Positions 42,041 through 50,907 are shown, counted from the stretch's first letter. The stretch is 64,000 nt of DNA from Rhodococcus sp. 1163 (GCF_002091985.1 NZ_MKKX01000016.1:1-64000); one strand, 5' to 3'. Notes: generated by a model from the sequence alone, not told the origin. Numbers and translations: made by a program.

Positions 42041-44029
42041 GTGACTTCACCATTCCTGACCAAGGGCCAGAATGTTGCCCTACCGGACGGAGTGACCGAA
42101 TTGGATGTGATCGTCTCTTGGGTCGATCCGGACCGAGATCTCGATGCGTCTGCTTTGCTGGTGGATTCGAACTCTCGTGTCCGATCGGACGCAGACTTCG
42201 TCTTCTACAATCAACCAGAGTCCGCTGAAGCAGCTGTGAGATATCTTGGCAGCAGCAGCACCGACGAGGGTAAGCAGGAGAGAATCTCGATTCATCTGGC
42301 GACACTTCCTTTGGATGTGGCAAAGGTCGTCATCGCAGGCAGTGCCGATGACCACGTGTTGGGTGATTTCGGGAAGCTGTCCCTGCAGGTACGCGATCAG
42401 TCGGGTTCAGTTATAGGTGAATTCTTCACGGCCGACGCCACATCCGAGCGTGCGTTCGTCTTCGGTGAGGTGTACCGGCGAGATGGCTCGTGGAAGCTGC
42501 GCGCAGTCGGGCAAGGATGGGAGTCGGGTCTTGCCGGTCTGGCAAAGGATTTCGGCGTCGACGTCGATGACAGCGATATCGAGTCGGTAGTCGACGACGT
42601 CGTGATCGAGGTCCCCGACTCGCACACTCAGAGCGCTGCATCCACGGGCGAGGTCGTCGAGATATCCGTTATCGATGTCGAACGCCCGAAACGTGGTGTG
42701 CGAACCAAGAAGCCGGCGCCCAAGAGGGTAGCAGTACCTCAGTTCACCCTCGCGGGAGGGGAGAGTTGGCATACTGCTCGATTGTTCTCGGTCGCCGGTG
42801 TCGGGTCCGGTGAGGAGCAAGAGAAGAGAGCAACATCTGCCCTTATCGCGACGATGCAGGCTGTGCGTCCGTTCGCACGAGTGATCTGCTCTCGCGCTGG
42901 GGCACCGGCTGGACCATTCGAGGGCTACCTGGAAGTGCCCTTCGTCAAAGGCGAGGGAAAGGTAATCCCAGATGGGGTATTCCGGGTCTCGCGGGCCGGG
43001 TACATCTGGACCGCCTTGCTCGAAGTCAAGACCGGCACAGGCAAGTTGTACAAGGAACAGGTGGAAAACTACCTCGACGTCGCCAGGCGTCACAAGTACG
43101 AGGTAGTGCTGACACTGTCGAACGACATACCAGCTTCGGTGGGTGAGCTCCCGGTCGAAGTGAACAAGACCAAACTCAGCAAGGTGTCGTTGCGTCATAT
43201 TTCGTGGTCCGAGGTGATCCATGAAGCTCGAATGTTGTTGTCGCACGGTGACCTCACTGATTCCTTGCAGGTGTGGATTCTGAGTGAGTTCGTCAGGTAT
43301 CTGACTCACCCGAAATCAGGTGCGACGGAATTCGTGGACATGGGTCGTCACTGGGTAGCCGTGCGTGATTCGGTTACCGATGGCACGCTCCGCAGTAGTG
43401 ATGTCAAGGCGCTTGCGGTCGCGAATACTTGGGCATCCTTGTCGAGGCATCTCGCGTTGCGGATGACCGCTGACCTCGGGGTACTAGTGAAGCACCATCT
43501 CCCCAGAAAGCTCAATGGCGACCCGCAGGCTCGGAACGAATATCTGGTCGATCAACTTGCGACTTCTGGATACCTGTCTGCCACGTTGCGAATCCCGGAC
43601 GCTGCCGGCGATCTCACGGTCCAAGCAGATCTGCGTACGAACAAGATTCAGTGCAGCACGACTCTCGACGCACCGACGGAGGGGACGGCGCTTCGGCGGA
43701 CGTCGTGGTTGCTCAAGCAACTCAAGAACGCCCCGGCAGACATTCTCGTCGAAGCGGTGTTCGCCGATGTCGGCGAAACTTCGTGTGAGAACTTGGCGAC
43801 TGTGCGAGCCGACGCAAAGTCGTTGACATCCGGGCGGGTCAGCGAGCTGCAGCGTTTTACACTTACGTCACCGTCGAAGATGGGCAGCAAGCGCTCTGGA
43901 TCCGCAGCGAGTTTCATCGGCAGCGTCACCGATGGGGTCGATGGCTTCTACCGCGATGTGGTGCAACCACTCAAGCAGTGGGTACCGTCTGCGCCCGAGT
44001 CGTCTCCGGCCGAAGCGTCCGGTGTATAG
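42041..44029 (+). CDS. TerD-domain / PD-(D/E)XK nuclease-like fusion protein
   Basis: 662 residues from the GTG at 42041; the GTG at 42032 lies too close to AGGAG. Residues 1-175 are a TerD domain: SPFLTKGQNVALPDGVTELD, then WVDPDRDLDASALLVDS with its calcium-binding acidic residues, and GEVYRRDGSWKLRAVGQGWE. After an acidic and basic linker, residues 245-365 have the plan of a restriction-endonuclease fold: a helix with EEQEKRATSALIATMQ, VIPDGVF (Asp-311), LLEVKTGTGKLYKEQ (Glu-328, Lys-330) and QVENYLDVA (Gln-340). The remainder is unassigned. TerD proteins belong to tellurite, DNA-damage and phage stress responses. A strong terminator follows. Confidence 0.8.
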   Translation: MTSPFLTKGQNVALPDGVTELDVIVSWVDPDRDLDASALLVDSNSRVRSDADFVFYNQPESAEAAVRYLGSSSTDEGKQERISIHLATLPLDVAKVVIAGSADDHVLGDFGKLSLQVRDQSGSVIGEFFTADATSERAFVFGEVYRRDGSWKLRAVGQGWESGLAGLAKDFGVDVDDSDIESVVDDVVIEVPDSHTQSAASTGEVVEISVIDVERPKRGVRTKKPAPKRVAVPQFTLAGGESWHTARLFSVAGVGSGEEQEKRATSALIATMQAVRPFARVICSRAGAPAGPFEGYLEVPFVKGEGKVIPDGVFRVSRAGYIWTALLEVKTGTGKLYKEQVENYLDVARRHKYEVVLTLSNDIPASVGELPVEVNKTKLSKVSLRHISWSEVIHEARMLLSHGDLTDSLQVWILSEFVRYLTHPKSGATEFVDMGRHWVAVRDSVTDGTLRSSDVKALAVANTWASLSRHLALRMTADLGVLVKHHLPRKLNGDPQARNEYLVDQLATSGYLSATLRIPDAAGDLTVQADLRTNKIQCSTTLDAPTEGTALRRTSWLLKQLKNAPADILVEAVFADVGETSCENLATVRADAKSLTSGRVSELQRFTLTSPSKMGSKRSGSAASFIGSVTDGVDGFYRDVVQPLKQWVPSAPESSPAEASGV

Positions 44030-44066
44030 CTCCATACCGATATCGAGTAGCTTACGACCCGGTTGT

Positions 44067-44108
44067 CCGCGGATCCGGTGCCCATTTCAGCGGGCACCGG
44101 ATCCGCGG
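44067..44108. terminator. Strong terminator after the TerD-nuclease gene
   Basis: Perfect 17-bp stem: CCGCGGATCCGGTGCCC (44067-44083) pairs with GGGCACCGGATCCGCGG (44092-44108) around an 8-base loop. It lies between the rightward gene ending at 44029 and the convergent dab operon ending at 44212, so it may serve both directions. Confidence 0.85.
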
Positions 44109-44211
44109 GCGGTTGTGACCGCTCCTCAGCCAGTGGCGTACATCGAGTCACCGGCGGAACGGGTCGATTCGAGTACCGATACCAGCGTGCGACTCGACTG
44201 GGCCGGTCGAG

Positions 44212-44535
44212 TCACATGAAGTACTCGGCGCGGCTGACGTAGGTTTCGGACACGAAAAGCACTCCTGGTGAGGCGTCGAGAAATGGTCTGAGACCGGCGA
44301 GGAGCGCTTCGACCTTGGCTTCTGGAACTACAGTGATCAGTAACTCCAGTGCTGCCTGCTGATTGAAGAGCAATCGGCCCTGGCGATAGCCATGATGGCC
44401 GAGGCCGGAAACCCCGGACACGGCGGTGAAGCCGGTGACGTCGGCACTGCGAAAGAGTTCGCGTACTGCAGGTGCGTCGTCTCCGGTGACGACGATTTCG
44501 ATCTTGGTCATTTTTGTCAGGCCTGTGTATGTCAT
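44212..44535 (-). CDS. PII-like protein of the inorganic-carbon (DAB) operon
   Basis: 107 residues with ferredoxin-like PII topology: TKIEIVVTGDDAPAVRELFR, SADVTGFTAVSGVSGLGHHG, YRQGRLLFNQQAALELLITV, then LLAGLRPFLDASPGVLFVSE. The pattern GFTAVSGVSGLGHHG matches PII T-loop-region sequences of DAB-linked PII-like proteins rather than GlnB. It starts within the dabA stop (ATGA overlap), so it is the last gene of the dabB-dabA operon. By analogy with SbtB-like PII proteins it may bind an adenine nucleotide or bicarbonate and switch the transporter. Confidence 0.82.
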   Translation of the reverse strand: MTYTGLTKMTKIEIVVTGDDAPAVRELFRSADVTGFTAVSGVSGLGHHGYRQGRLLFNQQAALELLITVVPEAKVEALLAGLRPFLDASPGVLFVSETYVSRAEYFM

Positions 44536-47117
44536 CTGGTTGTCTCCTGCTCGTGGGGGATAGGTGTTGTCGAATGTTCGTCCCAGCGTCGCCACCCCGT
44601 GCGGGTGTGGCGTTGCCAGGGTTGTCGAGTGTGTTCGCGTGCGGCCAGTGCTATCCACTCGTTGTCGACGAGATCCTGGAGCATGGGGTTTCGAGCGATG
44701 ATCGTGGTGATGTTTGCCAGGGGTGCCTCGACTATGGCCATCAGTCGCATAGGTTCATGAACGAGCAGGCCTTCGTGGGTGAGGGATTGTTGCGGCAGTC
44801 CGAGTTGCAGATCTCCGCCATGTCCGGCAAGTACTCCAACACCGGCAATGACATTGTGGATGGTCTTCGTACCGGCGCCGAATGCGCGGGGCGCGACAGT
44901 TGAAAAATAGTATTGGGAGTTGATCCACTGCGCTACGACAAGGGGAGCGGTGAGGATCGTCTCGAGGGCTGTGCCGTCGGGATCGGTTGCAGCATCGTAG
45001 GAGTGGAGGAATGCGCGACGGTGGAGGTCGATACCCCTGGTGCTCGTGCGTGGCCCGATGATGAAGGCGGCATTGGATGCGAGGCCCCATTCGGGGTAGA
45101 CCTGTGCCCAGTCGGCGGCTCTGGTTCGGACGTGGCGGGCCGCTTCGGTTGGCGACGGAGTCTTCGGTGCGCCGGGCAGGGCCGTGCACCGCTCGACGGC
45201 TAGTGCACTACTGACGATGTCGAGGTCCGCGGTCAGCCGTGCAAGGTCGTCCCTGTGACTGTTGGGCACCAAGTGGGTGTCGAGAACCACGACGCGGTCG
45301 GTGGTGGTGTTGTGCTGTGCTGCAATGAAATAGGTGTCATCACCGATGTCGATTCCGTAGTTGTGCAATTCGTTTCGGACGGCATGCGAGTTGAGAATGG
45401 CTGCAGCAGTGCGGGCTGTCGGAGCACCGGGTTGTCCTCCGCAGGCGCCGCAGTCGAGTGCCGCTTGGTAGGGGTTGTTCTCGGTCTGGCTGCCGTGTGC
45501 GCACATCACGACGAGACGCGCAAACCCTGTCGTGAAGCCCATTGTGGCCAACGCTGCGTGCGCGATACCTACTTGCTGATCCAACGCGATCGTATCGTCG
45601 ACACTGATCACAGTGGATGCCCTTGGTGCAATGAGGTGGCGCACTCGCCGCCTGACCGCGGCGCTGGCAGTGGGTGCCAGCGTCTTGGTCGCGGCCCAGG
45701 GACCCGCCACCCATCCGGCTATTTCTGCGAGGGTGAACGGTGCGACTGCAGAGTCTTTCGCACTATGGAACGATGCGTCGGCGGCCGTGAGCGTCGAGAG
45801 CCCCGCGACACGGCGGGCGGCCGCGGGAAGCGCGTGCGTCGCGGGATGTTCGCCGACATCGTGGTTCGGAGAAATCAGCACCGGGCAGAGGTCTCTACTG
45901 GCTCCACCAGCGAGATCGGTGAAACGGATTGCGGCGGCGAAGAATCCCGCGAAACCGAGAGTTCGATACCCATCGAGTTCTTCGAGGTGGCGACGCAGGC
46001 CTTCGGATCGGGTGTCGATGCAGCACACCATCTGGACGTGTACAGGATCGGACGCAGGAGCTTCGGGAGTGTTCTGCAAGTCGTCGAGGAGCGCGTCGCG
46101 GTAATGCGCTTCGTAGGCGTCTTGCCATATGGCGGTACGCGCGGTGAGCGGCAGGACAGTGAGAATTCGACCTGCGGCAGCTAACTGAGCGTCCGTAACG
46201 TTGGCGATGCCCCAGGCCTGCACGAGAGTTTCCGACCGTTGCCGGGCTGACGGAGTCTCCGATTCCGTGGCGATCGTCGAGTCGTGTGTGACCCCCTGTC
46301 CGCTACCGCCAAGCAGTATTGCCTCGTAGGACAGTCTCATAGCTAGATAGTCGACTACGTCGATTCCAACTCCGCGCTCCGAGCACCACCGCACGTGGGC
46401 AGCCCACCCAGGCAGACGAGTCAAGTGTGCTTGCATATAAAGGGCCCGAGAATCGTCATCGACACCAAGCATGTCCAGTGCTGACAGCGCAGCGTCGTCG
46501 GCTCGGAAAGGCAGCTTGCGCAACGTAGCCCTGACGTGGCGGGGCAGAGTGTGGTCGCGGTGTGCGAGCTCATGCCAGGCTGCGAAGAATCCATTCTCAC
46601 GTCCCGGCATCGGCCAACCAGCTGTGGTCGAACCCAGGAAGGCCGAGCACCATTTTGCCGTTTGAGTGTCGACGGTGTCAGCGACGGCGGGCTTATGCAT
46701 CTCACTGCGAGTCCGGTTACTGCGCAATGGATCTGGGGATGGAATACCGTAAAGTAGGTCGTCCCTCAGGAGCTGTCCCGGTGTCGGGAACTCAGGGCCG
46801 AGTTGCACCCGGGGGCCGTCCATCACGCCGGGAAAGCGTCGTTGCAAGACCCCCTCGATGTCGGCATCGGTGATTCGACCGTCCCGATACAGCACCCGAA
46901 ATGTCTGCTCGGGCAGGGTTGCCTGCGCACCGTAGAGATCACCGGCGCGGTGAGTGGCTTGTTCGAACGGCATCTTCGCGAGGCCTGCCAAGGGATTGAC
47001 TGCGATGAAGGTTTCGACGGGGTAGTGCGTCGGCAGTACCCGGGCAGCCAAGGCCACCTCCGCACGCAACTTGGCTCGACGGATTCGGCTCGATGAGTGA
47101 TCGACTGCTGCGGTCAT
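44532..47117 (-). CDS. dabA: DabA, zinc subunit of the inorganic carbon transporter (DUF2309)
   Basis: 861 residues, the family's normal length. The beta-carbonic-anhydrase-like zinc site is complete: VCCIDTRSEGLRRHLEE gives Cys-366 and Asp-368, and MCAHGSQTENNPY with LDCGACGGQPG gives His-541 and Cys-556. These are equivalent in spacing to the metal ligands described for Halothiobacillus DabA. The start overlaps the dabB stop (ATGA). With DabB it uses the proton gradient to hydrate CO2 to bicarbonate in one direction. In a non-autotroph it would feed carboxylases at low CO2. Confidence 0.94.
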   Translation of the reverse strand: MTAAVDHSSSRIRRAKLRAEVALAARVLPTHYPVETFIAVNPLAGLAKMPFEQATHRAGDLYGAQATLPEQTFRVLYRDGRITDADIEGVLQRRFPGVMDGPRVQLGPEFPTPGQLLRDDLLYGIPSPDPLRSNRTRSEMHKPAVADTVDTQTAKWCSAFLGSTTAGWPMPGRENGFFAAWHELAHRDHTLPRHVRATLRKLPFRADDAALSALDMLGVDDDSRALYMQAHLTRLPGWAAHVRWCSERGVGIDVVDYLAMRLSYEAILLGGSGQGVTHDSTIATESETPSARQRSETLVQAWGIANVTDAQLAAAGRILTVLPLTARTAIWQDAYEAHYRDALLDDLQNTPEAPASDPVHVQMVCCIDTRSEGLRRHLEELDGYRTLGFAGFFAAAIRFTDLAGGASRDLCPVLISPNHDVGEHPATHALPAAARRVAGLSTLTAADASFHSAKDSAVAPFTLAEIAGWVAGPWAATKTLAPTASAAVRRRVRHLIAPRASTVISVDDTIALDQQVGIAHAALATMGFTTGFARLVVMCAHGSQTENNPYQAALDCGACGGQPGAPTARTAAAILNSHAVRNELHNYGIDIGDDTYFIAAQHNTTTDRVVVLDTHLVPNSHRDDLARLTADLDIVSSALAVERCTALPGAPKTPSPTEAARHVRTRAADWAQVYPEWGLASNAAFIIGPRTSTRGIDLHRRAFLHSYDAATDPDGTALETILTAPLVVAQWINSQYYFSTVAPRAFGAGTKTIHNVIAGVGVLAGHGGDLQLGLPQQSLTHEGLLVHEPMRLMAIVEAPLANITTIIARNPMLQDLVDNEWIALAAREHTRQPWQRHTRTGWRRWDEHSTTPIPHEQETTR

Positions 47118-48715
47118 CGGTGTGCTCCTGTCATAGGTGAAGTCGAGGCTGGTTTTGCGCGATTCGACAGCGGGTCAGGCATGCTGACGTGCCCTGCACT
47201 GAGCGCTCGCACGTAGAGCGTGCGATGCAGAAACTTCCAAGGTCCTGCGGCATCCGCATACCGCACCACCGTGACGCCAACGAGGACGCCGGCGATCGCT
47301 GTGAGGAGCCAACTAGCCGCAACAGGGGGCGCGTAATCGGGCAAGTCCGTGGTCATCCATCCGGCGACGGCACCGACGAGCCATACATAGCCCGCCGACG
47401 CCACTGCGAGCGTCGACACTGCTGTCAAAGCGCGGCCGACGTCGAATCCTCGTTCGAGCCACCCCATGGTGGCCGCGGTTGCAGTGGCCCACGCAAAGAT
47501 CAACAGTGCGTACCCGGACTGGTGTTCGCCCGCGGGGAGAGGGAACAGCAGCACTGCGATACCCAACGTCATGGCCGTTACCGCTATCGAAGCGAGTGCA
47601 ACTATCGCGTGCCGAGTCCGAGTGCTCCGCATCTTGGGCGGTGCGAAGGCAATTCGACGGTGGTGATCGACAGCCGACCCGGAGGAGAGGAACAAAGTCG
47701 CTTTGTACAGACCGTGGGCCACCAGATGGAATACCGCCGCAGCGTAGAGACCAAGACCACAGGTCAAGGTCATGAAACCCATCTGCGCCATGGTCGAATG
47801 GGTCAGGGCACCCTTGATGTCGGGTTTGGTCAGCATCAGTAGCGTTCCGTAGACCATGGTGACTGCACCCGCGAGCACCACCAGCCCCATTGCGACGGCA
47901 GAGTCGTTGACCAGGGATCCCAATCGGATCAGTAGTATTCCGCCGGCATTGACCACCCCTGCGTGCAGCAACGCAGACACAGGTGTCGGCGCAGTCAGTG
48001 TGGTGGGTAGCCAGCGATGAAACGGAATCTGTGCGGACCGCGACAGTGCCGCCAGGGCGAAGAGGCAGGCGATCGCTCCTGCGCTCAGGGTCGAAGCGTC
48101 GAAGTCCATTCCGTTCGTCGTCGCCAGTTCGAGGTTGCCCGCGTGGACGGTCACCAATACGACCGCCAGCCAGAGTGCGAGGTCCCCGATCAAAAAAGTG
48201 AGTGTCGTTCGTCTTATCCCGTCTCGTGCCGCGCTCAGGTGGGAGTAGGTAGCGAGCAGGAGACATAAGGCGATCCCTGCCATCGTCCAGAACACTGCGA
48301 GGCCTATCAGAGTCGCGGAGACCATCAAGCCGATCGAAGCGGTGGTGAGCAGACCTGCCGAGGCCGAGAACCACCGTGCACGAGAATCACCCGCCAGATA
48401 ACGAACAGCAAAGCTCTGCGCGACGGCGCTCACTCCGAATACCAACAGCATCAAGAGCACGCCCAGCCGATTTGCCGCCACCCCGGCAAGAACGTTCCCG
48501 TCGTCACCTCTGATCAACATCGACACATCGCGGTGCGCGATGACGGCTATGCCCAATCCTGCCGTGGCGAGGAAACACCCGGACGCGACCCAGCCTCCCA
48601 GTTGTCGGGTTACGCAGGGGTAACGAGTATCCAGGGCTAACGCTGCCGCAGAGGCGAGTAGAGGCAGCACCACCACGCCGACCAGCACAGCAGCGAACAC
48701 ATTCTCTATTCTCAT
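47114..48715 (-). CDS. dabB: DabB, proton-channel subunit of the inorganic carbon transporter
   Basis: 533 residues resembling NADH dehydrogenase subunit 5/MrpA, with about 14 membrane helices. Conserved elements include HRWLPTTLTAPTPVSALLHA followed by GVVNAGGILLIRL (the proton-antiporter core with its His and Lys-equivalent positions), THSTMAQMGFMTLTCGLGLY and HLVAHGLYKATLFLSSGS. Linkage to dabA, overlapping by four bases, separates it from complex I or Mrp. It supplies the proton flux that drives DabA. First gene of a three-gene operon with a promoter at 48723-48752. Confidence 0.92.
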   Translation of the reverse strand: MRIENVFAAVLVGVVVLPLLASAAALALDTRYPCVTRQLGGWVASGCFLATAGLGIAVIAHRDVSMLIRGDDGNVLAGVAANRLGVLLMLLVFGVSAVAQSFAVRYLAGDSRARWFSASAGLLTTASIGLMVSATLIGLAVFWTMAGIALCLLLATYSHLSAARDGIRRTTLTFLIGDLALWLAVVLVTVHAGNLELATTNGMDFDASTLSAGAIACLFALAALSRSAQIPFHRWLPTTLTAPTPVSALLHAGVVNAGGILLIRLGSLVNDSAVAMGLVVLAGAVTMVYGTLLMLTKPDIKGALTHSTMAQMGFMTLTCGLGLYAAAVFHLVAHGLYKATLFLSSGSAVDHHRRIAFAPPKMRSTRTRHAIVALASIAVTAMTLGIAVLLFPLPAGEHQSGYALLIFAWATATAATMGWLERGFDVGRALTAVSTLAVASAGYVWLVGAVAGWMTTDLPDYAPPVAASWLLTAIAGVLVGVTVVRYADAAGPWKFLHRTLYVRALSAGHVSMPDPLSNRAKPASTSPMTGAHR

Positions 48716-48722
48716 AGGTAGA

Positions 48723-48752
48723 TAGATACATGTATTACAATTCAGGTGTCAA
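48723..48752 (-). promoter_or_regulatory. dab operon promoter with overlapping palindrome
   Basis: On the minus strand TTGACA (48747-48752) and TATCTA (48723-48728) are separated by 18 bases, a good sigma-70-like promoter directly upstream of dabB. The palindrome ATACATGTAT at 48726-48735 overlaps the -10 side and is a candidate operator for the divergent winged-helix protein. Confidence 0.6.
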
Positions 48753-48866
48753 ATCACCTGCATTGAGGTTGATGTTTTAGCTCGATTGATCAACGAGGAT
48801 GGGAAGCTGAGGTGCGTTTCCGGTGACAGAGTTCCTGTGAGCCGCGGACCCGGGTAGGCTTGGGAT

Positions 48867-49184
48867 ATGGCGGAATGGACGTTTTTCACCAACCACGCCC
48901 ACGCGCTGTTCTGTATCGCCCGCGACCCGGACATCCGAGTACGCGATGTGGCCCAGAACGTCGGCATCACCGAGCGCGCAGCCCAGGGCATAGTGAGTGA
49001 TTTGGTGGATGCCGGCTACCTTGACCGGATCCGGGACGGTAGGCGCAACTCCTACCGTGTCCGTGATGATCGTCCGATGCGACATCCCGTCGAACGCGGA
49101 CACAACATCGGAGAGATATTGAACGTGCTCCTCAGCCCTTCGGGAACCGATGTGCCTGCCCCATCAGAGTCCCCGTCTTCATGA
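48867..49184 (+). CDS. Winged-helix transcriptional regulator (MarR/ArsR-like)
   Basis: 105 residues. EWTFFTNHAHALFCIARDPD leads into the helix-turn-helix VRDVAQNVGITERAAQGIVS (the typical N-terminal helix-turn-helix of small MarR-like actinobacterial regulators), then DLVDAGYLDRIRDGRRNSYR as wing. It is short, without an effector domain, with an acidic/Pro tail. It lies divergent to dabB, suggesting it controls the carbon-uptake operon, though it could also be autonomous. Confidence 0.85.
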   Translation: MAEWTFFTNHAHALFCIARDPDIRVRDVAQNVGITERAAQGIVSDLVDAGYLDRIRDGRRNSYRVRDDRPMRHPVERGHNIGEILNVLLSPSGTDVPAPSESPSS

Positions 49185-49209
49185 CACGCAGCGGGGTGCC
49201 ACCGCGAGG

Positions 49210-50775
49210 TCAGCGCGCGTAGTACTCCCGCATCGGTTCTTCCGCCAGCACTTCGCCGCCGGAGACGATGGTCAGCGAGGATCGGTCGAGTCGATACTGG
49301 GTTCCGTCGGCGGGGTTGATGGCGAGGAATCCGCCGGCGGAGGGCCGAGGGTCGTCGAGTTCGATCCCGGCAGCGTCGGTGATTCGAACGCCTTTGTAGT
49401 AGTAGCGTCCGACACCGGTTTCGCACACCACGATTTTGGAATCGGTGGTGCGTCCGATGGCGACGGCGAGGTTGTCGGCGTTGCATCGGGGCCCGGATGA
49501 GTCGAGGAAGCCTTGGCTGTCCGCGCCGGAGACAGGAATCGACCGAGCGCGGGTGGGTACAACCGGAGTGGGCGGCGGGGCAAGCGTTGTCGGCGTCTCT
49601 GCCTCCACGTTCGGTGCGCTTTGGGAAGGCGGAGCAACAGCCGATGGTAGTGCAGCCGTTGTGGATTCGGTGTCCGGCGCGAATGTCAGCCATGCAACAG
49701 CCCCGCCGAGTCCGAGTACCAGGACGACGAGAAGGGTGATCGCAACTGGAAGGAACGTCGAGCGGTGCGGGACTGCATTCGGTGGAGGTGGCGGGGGAGG
49801 AGATGCTGCTGTCGCCCAGGCCTGGGGTCGGGGATGGACAGTATCGCTAATTTTGGTTTGTCGATACTCTCCGACGTTGTCGACCGTCGTACCTTCCGGT
49901 GTGCGATCGACGATCGCAGTGGCCTCGGCACGGTCTGGCGGAGTAAGGGCAAGATGGGCGGCTCGCGCGAAATCGCCTGTACTGGCGAATCGTTCACCAG
50001 GATCCTTGGCCAGTCCGCGGACGATGACCGCATCGAGTGCGCGGGGAAGCCCCGGCCGCGTGAGGCTGGCTTCGGGTGGCGCGGTCATGAGATGCGCTTT
50101 GATCAGTTGACTGACGCTTCTCGAGGGATAGGGCGCTGTTCCGGTGAGGCATTCGTACAGCACGCAGGCCAGCGAATACGTGTCGGCGCGATCGGTGACC
50201 ACACCGGCGTCGAATCGTTCGGGTGCCATATACGAGTACGATCCGATAGCGGAGCCCTGGGTGGTGAGCTGTACGTCCGAACTCGACCGGGCAATGCCGA
50301 AGTCCACCAGATATGCGAAGTCGTCCCGCGTGAGGAGGATATTCTCCGGTTTGATGTCGCGGTGAATCAGATTGTCGGCATGCGCGGCGTCCAACGCTGA
50401 GGCGATCTGAGCAACGATCGCGACGGCGCGGCTCGGCGACATCGGACCCTGAACCCTGAGCGTGGTTCGAAGATCATCACCTGCGACCAATCGCATATCG
50501 ATGAAGAGGACCCCGTCGATCTCGCCCCAGTCGTGAATGGGAATGATGTGTGGCTCTCGAAGACGCGCGGCAGCTCGCGATTCGCGACGGAATCGTTCCT
50601 GGTACGTCGGATCGTGCGCAAGGTCGGGTGAAAGCAGTTTGAGCGCGACAGTGCGGTCCTTGACCGTGTCGTACGCCTCGTACACCTCACCCATACCGCC
50701 CTTGCCGAGCAGAGATCTGAGCTCGTATGGGCCGAACCGGCTTCCCTCGCGGGAGACTGTCGGGATCTGATTCAT
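49210..50775 (-). CDS. Membrane serine/threonine protein kinase (Pkn type)
   Basis: 521 residues. The kinase domain covers residues 15-275: GKGGMGEVYEA glycine loop, Lys-46 in VALKLL, HRDIKPEN catalytic loop at 138-145, DFG at 158-160 and APERFDA. A juxtamembrane linker with a Pro run is followed by a membrane helix at 341-365 (FLPVAITLLVVLVLGLGGAV). The extracellular C-terminus is about 150 residues with two Cys (PRCNADN, VVCETGVG), probably a small sensory domain; no PASTA repeats. It likely senses an envelope signal and phosphorylates cytoplasmic targets. Confidence 0.94.
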   Translation of the reverse strand: MNQIPTVSREGSRFGPYELRSLLGKGGMGEVYEAYDTVKDRTVALKLLSPDLAHDPTYQERFRRESRAAARLREPHIIPIHDWGEIDGVLFIDMRLVAGDDLRTTLRVQGPMSPSRAVAIVAQIASALDAAHADNLIHRDIKPENILLTRDDFAYLVDFGIARSSSDVQLTTQGSAIGSYSYMAPERFDAGVVTDRADTYSLACVLYECLTGTAPYPSRSVSQLIKAHLMTAPPEASLTRPGLPRALDAVIVRGLAKDPGERFASTGDFARAAHLALTPPDRAEATAIVDRTPEGTTVDNVGEYRQTKISDTVHPRPQAWATAASPPPPPPPNAVPHRSTFLPVAITLLVVLVLGLGGAVAWLTFAPDTESTTAALPSAVAPPSQSAPNVEAETPTTLAPPPTPVVPTRARSIPVSGADSQGFLDSSGPRCNADNLAVAIGRTTDSKIVVCETGVGRYYYKGVRITDAAGIELDDPRPSAGGFLAINPADGTQYRLDRSSLTIVSGGEVLAEEPMREYYAR

Positions 50776-50907
50776 CGAACCTGCTTCGTGTGTGCCGAGA
50801 AGAATACAAAACGATGATCCAGTCAGGTTTCGCTGAATACTGTAACTTCGTTACGTCGTGCTGCCTCGATCGTGCCCGACTCCAGCGGGTCCGAAGGAGC
50901 GAACACC

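Noticed and set aside
45255-46184. 309-codon open frame on the plus strand
   Set aside because: Lies wholly antisense inside dabA. Composition is low in aliphatic residues and has no domain.
47313-48374. 353-codon open frame on the minus strand
   Set aside because: Overlaps dabB in another frame; rich in Arg/Asp/Gly with no membrane helices, while the dabB frame gives a full antiporter protein.
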